A DNA stretch of 64,000 nucleotides, taken from Timaviella obliquedivisa GSE-PSE-MK23-08B (GTDB lineage Bacteria; Cyanobacteriota; Cyanobacteriia; Elainellales; Elainellaceae). The stretch is from positions 186,001 to 250,000 of the forward strand of contig JAHHII010000004.1 in the NCBI GenBank assembly GCA_019358855.1, written 5' to 3'. Numbering within the stretch: the stretch's first letter is position 1; every line of letters begins with the position of its first letter. The notes beneath the pieces were generated by a model. It ran no database searches, was not told the origin of the DNA, and worked only from the letters and a program-made list of their open reading frames with translations. Position numbers and translations under genes: made by a program. Shown one piece after another: positions 54,602 to 63,558 of the stretch.

Positions 54602-55789
54602 CTAGGCAATACTGTTGCGTTTCCGAGATTCTTTGTAGGAGGTGCCGATATTTTTCAGCCCAGCGCGAATCATTTGTTGCTCAAGGAGGGCAAAGAAGCG
54701 GGTGCGATCGCCCCCTCTAACTACCGCCTGATTATGTGCCTCTGCTAAAGCCACCGGATAGCCATAGCCCTTGTGCACCTGTGTTAGCGTCAGGCTCAGC
54801 GCCGAATCTAAAAGCACTGGATCTTCGGCAACCCACGCCGGAAACTCCACCCGCGCCACTTCAGACCCCATATGGATATAGCAAAAATAAACGACATGAT
54901 CGCCATAGGCTTCGAGAACTTTGGCAGAGCTTTTCCAAATCAAACTTCGCTGTCCGGGCGTTAGGAGCATTGACCAGAGCGCCGTATCTCGCAAGGGTGA
55001 AAAGACTTGACAGGGAGCCTGATCGGTTTTTCCGGGGCAGTTGGTCGAGCAATCGGGAGCCATGAAGGGGCAAGTGTGCAGGCGTAGAAAATTGACAGCC
55101 TCGCTGCTTCGGGCGGCACTAATATAGCTGACGAGGGGAACACCAGCAGCACGAAGTTGCTCCCAGGCTTGGAGCATGGGCGGTAGGATGCGATCGCGGG
55201 CATCGGCGGGTAATGACTCTAGAAACCAGTGAATTAGGGAGCCATCGACCATGGCTAAGGTAGGGGAATTTTGAAGTGGGTCTGCTGCCAGACTGATGCC
55301 AATTTCAGCTAACACGACTGCCTCTGAAACTGTGCGCTGATAGCCTATCCATTCTTCAGTACGAATGCCCCATTGCCGAGAAACATAAAGATCTTCGGGG
55401 CGGTAAAAAATCTCGGGCAGGCTGTCTAGAAGCGGGTGACGGTTTTGCCCATAGTGGAAGACGACACGCCCAACGTTGATCAAGTAACAGTAGGCGATTT
55501 CGTGGTGGCTGGGCGCAATTTGCGAGCCATCTGTGGCGATAACGGTATGGCTAGGGGGCGCGGCAGTCAGATCGATGCGCGTGTCTAGGGGTTCGATGGG
55601 TTCAGCGGCGGTAAACCCAAGGCGATCGCGCCAAATTTGCTGCTGGGCTACCAGGTCTGCTTGCCGTTCTCTGGCTTGCTCTAGCAGTCGGTGTGCTAAG
55701 TCTAGGCGTTGCCGAGTAGCAGCAGCTTCTTGGTTCAAATGTTGACCAATGCCCTGCATTTGGCAAGCGAGTTTCGTCAGGTCGAGCAT
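54602..55789 (-). CDS. NurA-domain nuclease
   Basis: 395 residues. The N-terminus is coiled coil (~10-55). The NurA core starts with VIATDGSQIAPSHHEIAYCY (first catalytic Asp region, ~85) and continues with LAMVDGSLIHWFLESLPADA (second acidic site, ~180). PVALAEAHNQAVVRGGDRTR closes it. NurA is a 5'-3' nuclease that in archaea works with HerA helicase in end resection. No HerA gene is in the window. A Cys-rich loop (TCPFMAPDCSTNCPGKTDQA) could bind metal and is less usual. Confidence 0.85.
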   Translation of the reverse strand: MLDLTKLACQMQGIGQHLNQEAAATRQRLDLAHRLLEQARERQADLVAQQQIWRDRLGFTAAEPIEPLDTRIDLTAAPPSHTVIATDGSQIAPSHHEIAYCYLINVGRVVFHYGQNRHPLLDSLPEIFYRPEDLYVSRQWGIRTEEWIGYQRTVSEAVVLAEIGISLAADPLQNSPTLAMVDGSLIHWFLESLPADARDRILPPMLQAWEQLRAAGVPLVSYISAARSSEAVNFLRLHTCPFMAPDCSTNCPGKTDQAPCQVFSPLRDTALWSMLLTPGQRSLIWKSSAKVLEAYGDHVVYFCYIHMGSEVARVEFPAWVAEDPVLLDSALSLTLTQVHKGYGYPVALAEAHNQAVVRGGDRTRFFALLEQQMIRAGLKNIGTSYKESRKRNSIA

Positions 55790-55824
55790 GGGCGACGATC
55801 CATCAAATCGTTTGTACTAGTAGC

Positions 55825-57384
55825 TTATACTGTACTCTGATTCGTTGGGGTGGCAATGATAATTGTTTTTTGTAATTGTGGATGTTCAAAATGCAGTTCT
55901 TGGGCATGGAGATGGAGTCGCGTTGCCGCTGCAACGCATCCATAGAGGCGATCGCCCAAAATTGGCATTCCCAATCCTTCAACCGCATGAACTCTAAGCT
56001 GATGTGTTCGCCCCGTCACAGGGATAAGTTCTACCCGTGTTCCGTTTTTTGTTTCGTCTATGACTCGAAACTTTGTAATACTCGGCTTTCCCCGTTGCCA
56101 ATCAACTTTTTGCCGAGGGCGCTCTTGCGGATCTCCCCAAATCGGGAGTTCGATGGTGCCTTGCTGGGGCAAGAGTGCTCCTGCCAAAACAGCCTCATAC
56201 TTTTTATAAATCTGTCGCTGTTGAAACTGCTGGCTGAGATGACGATGAGTTTTTTGATCTTTCGCCAGCACTAAAACTCCCGATGTCTCTTGGTCGAGGC
56301 GATGCACTGGAAAGACTGTTTTACCCTGGAGGTGCAGACGAGTCAAAACGCTGTCTTGGCGATCGCCATATCGCCCAGGTACAGATAATAATCCAGGAGG
56401 TTTATCTACCACAATTAACCACGGGTCTTCGTGAAGGATGGAGAGTTCTGTGGCAGGCAACCCGGATAGTAAAAAACCCATTAAAGGCTGACAGCGATCG
56501 GCACAAGCTCCATAGAATTTTCCTGGCACTTTGTCAGCAGCAGCCGTGCCCCACCAAAATTCAGCCATGGCAATGGGCTTAAGATGATGAGTAGCGGCGT
56601 GGTGCAATAGTTTAGGGGCACAGCAATCTCCTGTTCCAGTCGGCATTCCAGCAGGCATGAGTTGCTGAAGTGTAGCGGATGTGCCCAGAAAGTTGATCAG
56701 ACGATAGTTTTCATACAGTTGAGATTGAAGTGTTTGCGATCGCGCTTTCCGTTGCTTTTTTAGTTCACAAATCCGCATATCTGCTTGTTCAATGATTTGT
56801 TTAAGTGGCTGAATAACTGTGTCTCGATTTCGTTTCAGATTGCGTCGTTCTATTCCGTTCTGCTGGCTCTGCTGCTCTAATTTTCTTAGAGTATGTAAAT
56901 CATTGGTAGTTTGGCGATCGCGCTGCCGTTGTTCTTTCTGTTGCTTATGAATCACTGCTAGTGTTTGCAAACGAGCCTCAAACTCGTGGGCTAAAGCCTG
57001 ATATTGATGCCGCTCTGGGATTTGCTGTAAGGTAGTTATTTCTTGTTTTAGGTCGGCTAGAATTGCCAAAGTCTCGGCTTCTAAACTCGCGACTCGGTCA
57101 CGTCCAGGTATGGGCGGCACCCATCCTTCTACCTCAGATAAACCATTCAATAAACCTGAAAATGCTTTGAGAACTTGTTGTTCACCTGTTGTAGATTCTG
57201 CTAATAATATGCCATACATTTTTCCTTCATGGACATATCGCTCATTACAGGAAAGCTGTTTCATTAAGATGTGAGCGATCGCTTCTACCTCTCGTGTCCG
57301 AGGTAGTCGCAACCGCGTACTACTTTGAGGACAACGTCCTTCATAGTAATAGGTCGGCACCTCACCCAAGTCGTCTCTAGGCAT
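55825..57384 (-). CDS. RluA-family pseudouridine synthase with a long coiled-coil N-terminus
   Basis: 519 residues from the ATG at 57384 (MPRDDLGEVPTYYYEG); the frame extends to 57462. The first ~270 residues hold a Gln/Glu/Arg-rich coiled coil (about 120-220). The RluA catalytic domain starts near 320 (HEDPWLIVVDKPPGLLSVPG). The catalytic Asp is in VFPVHRLDQETSGVLVLAKD. Other RluA parts: GRTHQLRVHAVEGLGMPILG. It isomerises uridines in rRNA or tRNA; the substrate is unknown. The long N-terminal part seems typical of a cyanobacterial subgroup. The start overlaps the end of the DUF4126 gene by 8 bases. Confidence 0.88.
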   Translation of the reverse strand: MPRDDLGEVPTYYYEGRCPQSSTRLRLPRTREVEAIAHILMKQLSCNERYVHEGKMYGILLAESTTGEQQVLKAFSGLLNGLSEVEGWVPPIPGRDRVASLEAETLAILADLKQEITTLQQIPERHQYQALAHEFEARLQTLAVIHKQQKEQRQRDRQTTNDLHTLRKLEQQSQQNGIERRNLKRNRDTVIQPLKQIIEQADMRICELKKQRKARSQTLQSQLYENYRLINFLGTSATLQQLMPAGMPTGTGDCCAPKLLHHAATHHLKPIAMAEFWWGTAAADKVPGKFYGACADRCQPLMGFLLSGLPATELSILHEDPWLIVVDKPPGLLSVPGRYGDRQDSVLTRLHLQGKTVFPVHRLDQETSGVLVLAKDQKTHRHLSQQFQQRQIYKKYEAVLAGALLPQQGTIELPIWGDPQERPRQKVDWQRGKPSITKFRVIDETKNGTRVELIPVTGRTHQLRVHAVEGLGMPILGDRLYGCVAAATRLHLHAQELHFEHPQLQKTIIIATPTNQSTV

Positions 57385-57970
57385 TGGTCGGGCGGTCTGG
57401 AGTCTTGACCAGTAATCTGATTTTGTAGACCGCAAAACCGATCGCCCCAATAACAACGGCAATTGCGATCGCCGGGACAGTAAGTGCCAACGCTGATAAC
57501 ACCGCTGCTGCCACTAACTCCAATGCTGAGAAAATTGGATTCGTCAATCCGCCTGAAACGGCTGTTGAGGTAGCGCGGAGAATATTCATTAAGCCCTTAG
57601 TGAGTCCTGCTGTGCCACCACCTGCTGCCAGCGCCAATGTCCACTTCACCAGTGGATCCATTTCGGGTGCAACGGATGCAGCAACAATGGTGCCTGTGAT
57701 GATAGCAGCGGGTGTAGCGAGAATATCGAGTAAATGATCTACCCAGGGAATAGAGTAGCCAATGATTTCTAAAACACAGGCGATCGAAAATAGCCCTAAC
57801 GCTTGAGGATTCTCGATCCAGTCAAAATTAGGAGGCAAATCAACATGACCTAAGACAGAAGCAGCACTCAAAGCTAGCAGTGGCACAAATACTCGAAAGC
57901 CAGCAGCAGCGCTTAAACTAATGGCAAGCATCAGTTCAATTAAGGTATCGAAGTTGAGAACTTGAGGCAC
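57377..57970 (-). CDS. DUF4126 membrane protein
   Basis: 197 residues from a GTG start with AGGAGAATC upstream. Hydrophobic segments fill most of it (LMLAISLSAAAGFRVFVPLL; ITGTIVAASVAPEMDPLVKW; LALAAGGGTAGLTKGLMNIL; AAAVLSALALTVPAIAIAVV). The Gly-rich GGGTAGLTKG is typical of DUF4126. The function is unknown. It overlaps the RluA gene downstream and is probably co-transcribed with it. Confidence 0.85.
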   Translation of the reverse strand: MPQVLNFDTLIELMLAISLSAAAGFRVFVPLLALSAASVLGHVDLPPNFDWIENPQALGLFSIACVLEIIGYSIPWVDHLLDILATPAAIITGTIVAASVAPEMDPLVKWTLALAAGGGTAGLTKGLMNILRATSTAVSGGLTNPIFSALELVAAAVLSALALTVPAIAIAVVIGAIGFAVYKIRLLVKTPDRPTNA

Positions 57971-58032
57971 AGGATTCTCCTGATTTTTGATTGTTCATTA
58001 AACTTTGATTTCAGCTAAATCATACCCGATCG

Positions 58033-59070
58033 CTAAAGTCCCATTAAATTGCATAGTTTGTAAACTGCCCTTGCCCCCACATTGCCATCCCATTCCCCAT
58101 TCCCCACCTCAGAAACATCAAACCCAATCAACTGTCGCCCGCTGTTTACCACTTCACGGAATAAGCAAAAGGTCTGTTCTAGCTCCAGCCCGCCAGGAAC
58201 AGGTGTGCCTGTATTGGGGCAAAGTTTGGGGTCTAGTCCATCGACATCAAAGCTGACATAGACTTGTTGAGGAAGTTCGGCGACGATTTGTTTGCACAGA
58301 TCCAGCCAAGTCGTGCCAGCGTATAGCTTTTGCTTCAGCATGGGATCGTAATAGGCAGAAACTCGTCCGTCCGATTCTCGGATCAAAGTTACTTCCTCTT
58401 GACACAGATCCCGAACACCAACCTGAACGAGTTTGGATATCTGAGGAATCTTTAATGCATTAAACATAATAGATGCATGAGAATACTGAAATCCCTCGTA
58501 GGCATCACGTAAGTCTGCATGGGCATCGATATGCAAAATACCAAAGTCAGGATACTGTCCAGCTAGTGCTTGCAGATAGCCCAAAGGAACGCTGTGATCA
58601 CCGCCAATGACTGCAACTCGTTTACCTTGTTTCAGAGCAGATTGGGATTGGTTGAATAGCCATTGGTTAACGGTTTGGCATTCCTGATTAATGGTTTGGA
58701 GGAGTTGAGCCAGGGCAGGATCATCTTCAACGCGATCGCCTCTCTCTAAACAGTCAATGATCTGCTTTGCATCTTGCCGCACTAACGTACTTTTCTGCTG
58801 AATCTCTGTCGGAATTTCTGCCATAAAAATTCCCTGCTTCCAGCCATCAGGATTATCAAAATCAAATACATCCAATTGCCGAGAAGCCTCTAAAACAACC
58901 TGTGGGGCAGCAGCGGTTCCAGCACCATAGGAAACCGTGACTTCCCAAGGCACACCAAAAATAATGATCTCTGCCGAGTCGTAATCAAACGGCAATCCTA
59001 GCAGGTTACCATTATCAACCCCAATAGCATTGGGGTCGTAAGTCCTAAGGATTTCTTCTTTAGTTGCCAT
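58033..59070 (-). CDS. speB: Ureohydrolase (agmatinase/arginase family)
   Basis: 345 residues from the ATG at 59070 (MATKEEILRTYDPNAIGVDN). The family's di-metal motifs are all present: VIGGDHSVPLGYLQ, HIDAHADLRDAYEG and SFDVDGLDPKLCPNTGTPVPGG. These enzymes hydrolyse agmatine, arginine or other guanidino compounds. Cyanobacteria carry several paralogues, and one (Synechocystis Sll1077) was shown to hydrolyse free guanidine, so the substrate here is not settled. The symbol reflects the usual annotation. Confidence 0.85.
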   Translation of the reverse strand: MATKEEILRTYDPNAIGVDNGNLLGLPFDYDSAEIIIFGVPWEVTVSYGAGTAAAPQVVLEASRQLDVFDFDNPDGWKQGIFMAEIPTEIQQKSTLVRQDAKQIIDCLERGDRVEDDPALAQLLQTINQECQTVNQWLFNQSQSALKQGKRVAVIGGDHSVPLGYLQALAGQYPDFGILHIDAHADLRDAYEGFQYSHASIMFNALKIPQISKLVQVGVRDLCQEEVTLIRESDGRVSAYYDPMLKQKLYAGTTWLDLCKQIVAELPQQVYVSFDVDGLDPKLCPNTGTPVPGGLELEQTFCLFREVVNSGRQLIGFDVSEVGNGEWDGNVGARAVYKLCNLMGL

Positions 59071-59260
59071 GACTCGCCTACGTAGGGACATTTTTAACAA
59101 AGCAGATATCTATTATAGAAAAAGTGACGTTGCTAAATGGAGCAATTCCCGAACAGATGCAGGATTGGGGAGGGGTTCTCAGTTAAAACCTGGTCTTAAA
59201 TCTCCATGATTCCAGGCAGACTCCTCCGTTAGGCGCTGCTGAAGGAAAGTATGAATCCCT

Positions 59261-59362
59261 TCAAAGCCCCTCTCCTAAAGGAAAGGGGTTGGGGGAGGGG
59301 TCTTTCTAGCTGCGTTGTAGAAACCTAACCCCTAGCCCCTTCCCTGCGAGGGCAGGGGAACA
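59261..59362 (+). repeat. Dispersed palindromic repeat, copy C
   Basis: TCAAAGCCCCTCTCCTAAAG starts a G/C-rich palindromic repeat that continues with GGGTTGGGGGAGGGGTCTTT and a second arm (CCCTAGCCCCTTCCCTGCGA). It is the longest of three copies (5443-5500 inverted; 34467-34560). It fills most of the gap between the ureohydrolase and thiL; the remaining 59071-59260 is unremarkable. Confidence 0.7.
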
Positions 59363-59396
59363 TGATTTTCATATCGCAATTCGGCAACGCCCTCTG

Positions 59397-60428
59397 TCAA
59401 AAATGTTGGAAACCTCTCGTTAAATTCAACTCTTCATGGGGATGAGTACCGTAGCTATCGGTCAGGACAACACCTGTTTTTTGAGTAATTGTGCCGATAA
59501 TTGCGGCATCTTCGCTCAAGCGTTGTACTAGCATTTGCGCCAGATGGGGAGCTAAACACAGCACTAGCTCAAAATCTTCGCCGCCGTACAATGCCCAGTT
59601 CAGCGCCTGCGGCTCTGAAAGCCAGGTTTTAAAGCACGACGGCAGAGAGATTTTCCGGCGATCGATCGCTGCCCCCACGCCGCTCGCCCGACAAATCTGC
59701 AACACTGCATCTGCCAAGCCATCACTGCTATCCATGCCGGCAATTCGGACAGAGGACTCGGTAACCTGCATTAACTTTTCAGATAGCAAAATTTCTTCTA
59801 TGGCAGCCAAAGCATCGAATCGGGGCACGGGATATTGATGTTTCTTGAGCAACATCTGGCGATCGCGCTCTTCCAACTCGCTACCCTGCTCAGGATGCAA
59901 CAAAAGCTCCAAACCTGCCTTCGATGCCCCGTGGGATCCCGTCACAACAATGGCATCCCCAGGCTGTGCTGCATTCCGTCGAATCGCGCGATTGGGAAAG
60001 ACTTGCCCAAATGCTGCGATCGCCACTGTTACTACTCCTGCCCGACAAATATCTCCGCCTACAATTGGCGTATTATACTTGCCCAAACAAGCTGTCAGCC
60101 CTTGATAAAGTTGCTCTACCCAAGAAATCTTGATAGAACCGGGTAAACTCAACCCCACCGTAACGCCTAAAGGCGTTGCCCCCATTGCCGCCAAGTCCGA
60201 CAAATTAGCGGCGGCGGCTCGCCAACCCGCGGCAGCAGCAGGCGTGGTGCGATCGCTAAAATGCACCCCGTCTACTAATAGATCTGTCGTTACTACCAGC
60301 GATTGACCAGGGGCGATCGGCATCAACGCCCCATCATCCCCTACCACATCGGCACAAAAGGGCAGGAGCCGCGCCAGCAACCCCTGCTCCCCTAAATCTT
60401 CCACCCGTTCACTCATAGCACCGTTCAT
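59397..60428 (-). CDS. thiL: Thiamine-monophosphate kinase
   Basis: 343 residues from the ATG at 60428; GTG 60437 and ATG 60416 (MSERVEDLGEQGLLARLLPF) are also in frame. ThiL makes thiamine diphosphate from the monophosphate. Motifs: DVVGDDGALMPIAPG (ATP/Mg), TTDLLVDGVHFSDRTTPAAA, NLSDLAAMGATPLGVTVGLS and RIAGMDSSDGLADAVLQICR. The cyclophilin gene lies 41 bases upstream on the plus side of the coordinates, same strand, and reads toward thiL's stop no further; the two are in one direction. No TPP riboswitch is seen. Confidence 0.93.
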   Translation of the reverse strand: MNGAMSERVEDLGEQGLLARLLPFCADVVGDDGALMPIAPGQSLVVTTDLLVDGVHFSDRTTPAAAAGWRAAAANLSDLAAMGATPLGVTVGLSLPGSIKISWVEQLYQGLTACLGKYNTPIVGGDICRAGVVTVAIAAFGQVFPNRAIRRNAAQPGDAIVVTGSHGASKAGLELLLHPEQGSELEERDRQMLLKKHQYPVPRFDALAAIEEILLSEKLMQVTESSVRIAGMDSSDGLADAVLQICRASGVGAAIDRRKISLPSCFKTWLSEPQALNWALYGGEDFELVLCLAPHLAQMLVQRLSEDAAIIGTITQKTGVVLTDSYGTHPHEELNLTRGFQHF

Positions 60429-60468
60429 TCGTAGCACTCTTCACTCATAACGCTCTTCTCTTATAGCG

Positions 60469-61617
60469 CTACAATTCAGGCTGCATCAAGTTTTCTGCTC
60501 CTTGAATCACCTTGGCAGAAATAATCTTGTCGCCCTGCTTTAGTTCTCTCAATACATCATTATTCTCAGTTACATAGCCAAACACAGCATAGCGACCATC
60601 CATGAGGTTGCGTCCAGCAGGGGTTAACTCGGCTTCAAATAAGAAAAAGAAAAACTGTGAAGAACCGCCATCGACATTATCTGCCGGACGCGCCATTCCT
60701 AAAGCACCATAGGACGAGAAAGGCAAAGCAGGCGCAGCCGTATAAAGCCCAGCATCTTCTAGGGTAATGCCATAGATAGGCTTGCTGTCTCCATCTACCA
60801 TTACTTCCATGGGAATCGTGCGATATTTCTGCGTCTTGGGGTCAGTAAAGCCATCTTCCTTTCCTGGAGGATCACCAATTTGCACCACGTAGAAATCTTC
60901 TGCCCGCGTAAACTCTAACCCGTCATAGAAGCCTCGCTGCACCAAATCGACAAAATTCCCGGCTGTGATGGGAGCGTTGTAGCCATCCACTACCACTGTC
61001 ATCGTGCCCTTTGTAGTTTCGATCGCCACTGTTGCCCGACCCTTCAGTTGAGGCAAATTGCTGTATTCCTCAGGCACCTCAAAGGGAAACTTCGTCACCA
61101 TCAGTTCTTCAAGCTCACCAACACGATTCAACAACGCCGATCGCTTTGTCCAAATGGCATCCTTATCCTTTGCTTCGACATCGGCGCGCATCTCCTCAAC
61201 GCCCGATCGCATCTCAGCAATTAGCTCTTCGGCACGGGGCTTTTTATCTTCAGGAATGCTTGCCAATAGCTCTGTCTGCTTTCGCTCTAAAACTTTCTGC
61301 GCCGTGTCTAAATTGCGATTCAGCGCTGCTAGCCGCCTGGCTCGGATGGCATCCGTCATTCGCTCCAGGCTGGTTTGCAATTCCCGTACAGGCTTATTAT
61401 CGATAGGCAAAGAATAACGCAACAGCGCTTTGCCATCTGTAATGGCGTTACCAGGAGGCAAAGAAGCGAGCAAGCTAGCTGCTGCCGGACGAGCCCACGC
61501 CACGCTGCTGCTAAGTAACACCGTTGCAAGCAGCAAAGTCAGCAAACCATTTCGGAGCGCAGCCGCCAGCCGCAGCCCAATTGAGGATATTCCTAAATTG
61601 GCAGGAGTTCTAATCAT
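60469..61617 (-). CDS. Lumenal cyclophilin-type peptidyl-prolyl isomerase (TLP40/CYP38 homologue)
   Basis: 382 residues from the ATG at 61617 (MIRTPANLGISSIGLRLAAA). A signal peptide (LRNGLLTLLLATVLLSSSVA, then WARPAAA) targets it to the lumen or periplasm. Residues ~60-185 are helical and resemble the PsbQ-like domain of TLP40 (LETLDTAQ-type helices, here NRNLDTAQKVLERKQTELLA). The C-terminal cyclophilin domain starts at VAIETTKGTMTVVVDGYNAP and ends GRYAVFGYVTENNDVLRELK. Plant CYP38 assists photosystem II assembly. The catalytic Arg region is degenerate, as in that family, so isomerase activity is uncertain. Confidence 0.88.
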   Translation of the reverse strand: MIRTPANLGISSIGLRLAAALRNGLLTLLLATVLLSSSVAWARPAAASLLASLPPGNAITDGKALLRYSLPIDNKPVRELQTSLERMTDAIRARRLAALNRNLDTAQKVLERKQTELLASIPEDKKPRAEELIAEMRSGVEEMRADVEAKDKDAIWTKRSALLNRVGELEELMVTKFPFEVPEEYSNLPQLKGRATVAIETTKGTMTVVVDGYNAPITAGNFVDLVQRGFYDGLEFTRAEDFYVVQIGDPPGKEDGFTDPKTQKYRTIPMEVMVDGDSKPIYGITLEDAGLYTAAPALPFSSYGALGMARPADNVDGGSSQFFFFLFEAELTPAGRNLMDGRYAVFGYVTENNDVLRELKQGDKIISAKVIQGAENLMQPEL

Positions 61618-61712
61618 GGAGTCACACAAGATAGCTCGGTAAAAATATTGTCCCACAACACGGTCGGGGCACTGCTCCAACCTGAATCTATGCAAATTAA
61701 TATTGAGACGTG

Positions 61713-61739
61713 ACCGATCCGCACCGAGAGCGGTAAAAT
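61713..61739 (+). promoter_or_regulatory. Predicted promoter of efp
   Basis: TTGAGA (61713-61718) and TAAAAT (61734-61739) are spaced 15 bases, or 16 to AAAATA. The ATG of efp is at 61776, so the leader would be ~30 bases. The region is divergent to the cyclophilin gene. Sequence prediction only. Confidence 0.4.
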
Positions 61740-61775
61740 AAATTGCCGAATGTTTTCCCAGAAACAGCAGGATTC

Positions 61776-62339
61776 ATGATTTCTAGTAACGATTTTCGTC
61801 CCGGTGTCAGTATTGAGATAGATGGTGCAGTTTGGAAAGTTGTGGAGTTTCTCCATGTCAAGCCTGGTAAAGGCTCAGCTTTTGTGCGTACCAAGTTAAA
61901 AAATGCCCAAACGGGAAGCGTTATCGAACGCACCTTCCGTGCAGGTGAAACCTTGCCCCAAGCCACTCTTGAAAAAAGCGTGATGCAGCATACTTATAAA
62001 GAAGGGGATGAGTTAGTCTTCATGGATATGGAGACCTATGACGAAGGTCGTTTAACAGCCGCTCAGATTGGTTCTGGCGTTAAATACCTAAAGGAAGGCA
62101 TGGAAGTCAGTGTCGTCAAGTGGGGCGCACAGGTGATGGAAGTAGAACTTCCTAACACGGTTGTGCTTGAAATTACCCAAACTGATCCGGGTGTTAAAGG
62201 TGATACTGCGACAGGCGGCACCAAACCTGCGATCGTTGAAACAGGTGCCCAAGTCATGGTGCCCCTCTTCATCACGACTGGAGAACGGATCAAAATCGAC
62301 ACCCGTACCGACTCTTATTTAGGTCGAGAAACCAGCTAG
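61776..62339 (+). CDS. efp: Elongation factor P
   Basis: 187 residues from the ATG at 61776 ([20 protein letters not shown]); the frame opens earlier but the conserved start is here. EF-P helps the ribosome make Pro-Pro bonds. The loop [16 protein letters not shown] has Lys ~32, the position modified in some bacteria. The three OB-fold domains are complete, ending [17 protein letters not shown]. accB follows after 59 bases, a pairing common in cyanobacteria. Confidence 0.97.
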   Translation: MISSNDFRPGVSIEIDGAVWKVVEFLHVKPGKGSAFVRTKLKNAQTGSVIERTFRAGETLPQATLEKSVMQHTYKEGDELVFMDMETYDEGRLTAAQIGSGVKYLKEGMEVSVVKWGAQVMEVELPNTVVLEITQTDPGVKGDTATGGTKPAIVETGAQVMVPLFITTGERIKIDTRTDSYLGRETS

Positions 62340-62398
62340 CAACCTTGGGTTTAACCCACTGCTTAGACACGTGTAGGATATCCAGGTTAGATAAAATT

Positions 62399-62881
62399 GT
62401 GGAACTAGACTTTAACGGACTCCGAGAATTACTGGCAGCCATTAATCAGACAGATGTCTCAGAGTTCATCTTGAAGAAGGGCGATTTTGAGCTAGTTGTG
62501 CGTAAAGGAGGAGCACCATCCTACTCTGCACCCTCTAGCCTTCCCATTCCTGAGCCGTCGGCAGCCGTGTCTTTACCGCCTGTAGCTCTGCCGCCCCCTG
62601 TTGCACCACAGCCTCTTGCCGTTTCACCCTTGGCTGACAAGCTAGCAGAAGTCACTTCTCCCATGGTCGGTACATTTTATAGTGCGCCAGGGCCAGACGA
62701 GCCTGCCTTTGTGCGAGTGGGCGATCGCATTCGTCTTGGGCAAACCGTCTGCATCATCGAAGCCATGAAGCTTATGAACGAGTTGGAAGCGGAAGTAGCA
62801 GGCGAGGTCGTTGAGATCTTGACACAGAATGGCGAACCTGTGGAGTACGGACAAGTCTTGATGCGGGTAAAGTCAGCTTGA
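62399..62881 (+). CDS. accB: Biotin carboxyl carrier protein of acetyl-CoA carboxylase
   Basis: 160 residues from a GTG at 62399 (VELDFNGLRELLAAINQTDV). AccB carries biotin between the carboxylase and transferase parts of acetyl-CoA carboxylase, the first step of fatty acid synthesis. The biotin-accepting Lys is in CIIEAMKLMNELEAEVAG. A Pro/Ala-rich linker (SSLPIPEPSAAVSLPPVALP) precedes the biotinyl domain. Linked to efp upstream. accC is not in the window. Confidence 0.96.
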   Translation: MELDFNGLRELLAAINQTDVSEFILKKGDFELVVRKGGAPSYSAPSSLPIPEPSAAVSLPPVALPPPVAPQPLAVSPLADKLAEVTSPMVGTFYSAPGPDEPAFVRVGDRIRLGQTVCIIEAMKLMNELEAEVAGEVVEILTQNGEPVEYGQVLMRVKSA

Positions 62882-62961
62882 ATCTCTTAAGCCTCACCAA
62901 ATTTCCTCTCACTCGTTATCATAGAAACTCCAAAATAGAGTAAGGCTAATCTGGAGGAACT

Positions 62962-63558
62962 CTGTCAGTTTATACTCGCCCACTCGCTCGATTAATTGAG
63001 CAACTTCAACACTTGCCTGGTGTCGGACCTAAAACCGCCCAAAGGCTAGCTTTGCACATTCTACGGCGACCCGAAGCAGAAGTCGAAGCACTCGCCCAAG
63101 CCCTGATCGAGGCTAAGCAGCAAGTCGGTATGTGTTCTGTTTGCTTCCACCTCTCTGCTGAACCCGTCTGTGACATTTGTCGATCGCCCAGCCGCGATTC
63201 CTCGACTCTCTGCGTTGTGAGTGACTCCCGCGATGTCATTGCCCTAGAAAGAACCCGCGAGTATCCAGGCAAATACCATGTCCTCGGTGGTTTGATCTCA
63301 CCGATGGATGGCATTGGTCCCGACCAACTCAACATTACTCCCCTGGTGCGTCGTGTCAGCCAGCAAAGTATCAAGGAAGTGATCATGGCGATTAGTCCCA
63401 GCGTTGAAGGCGAAACCACTACGCTGTACGTGGGGCAACTAATTAAACCTTTCACAAAAGTTACCCGCATTGCCTTCGGTCTGCCCATGGGCGGAGACTT
63501 GGAATACGCCGACGAAGTAACCTTAGCCCGCGCCTTAGAGGGTCGCCGGGAAATCTAG
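62962..63558 (+). CDS. recR: Recombination protein RecR, likely non-AUG start
   Basis: About 198 residues. RecR works with RecF/RecO to load RecA on gapped DNA. The HhH motif is [20 protein letters not shown], the zinc finger [17 protein letters not shown] and the Toprim part [20 protein letters not shown], then [11 protein letters not shown]. Family members begin near (M)..[14 protein letters not shown]. Here that segment has no ATG, GTG or TTG before it: the frame is closed at 62947 and opens [19 protein letters not shown] site (62953-62958) suggests starting at CTG (62962) or GTT (62968). A TTG at 63013 would cut off the HhH start. Confidence 0.9.
   Translation: MSVYTRPLARLIEQLQHLPGVGPKTAQRLALHILRRPEAEVEALAQALIEAKQQVGMCSVCFHLSAEPVCDICRSPSRDSSTLCVVSDSRDVIALERTREYPGKYHVLGGLISPMDGIGPDQLNITPLVRRVSQQSIKEVIMAISPSVEGETTTLYVGQLIKPFTKVTRIAFGLPMGGDLEYADEVTLARALEGRREI

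Noticed and set aside
59397-61617. TPP riboswitch near thiL
   Set aside because: No THI-box motifs such as CUGAGA with a matching second helix were found upstream of thiL.
61743-61775. N-terminal extension of EF-P
   Set aside because: EF-P begins at [10 protein letters not shown] in the family; the upstream codons are leader.
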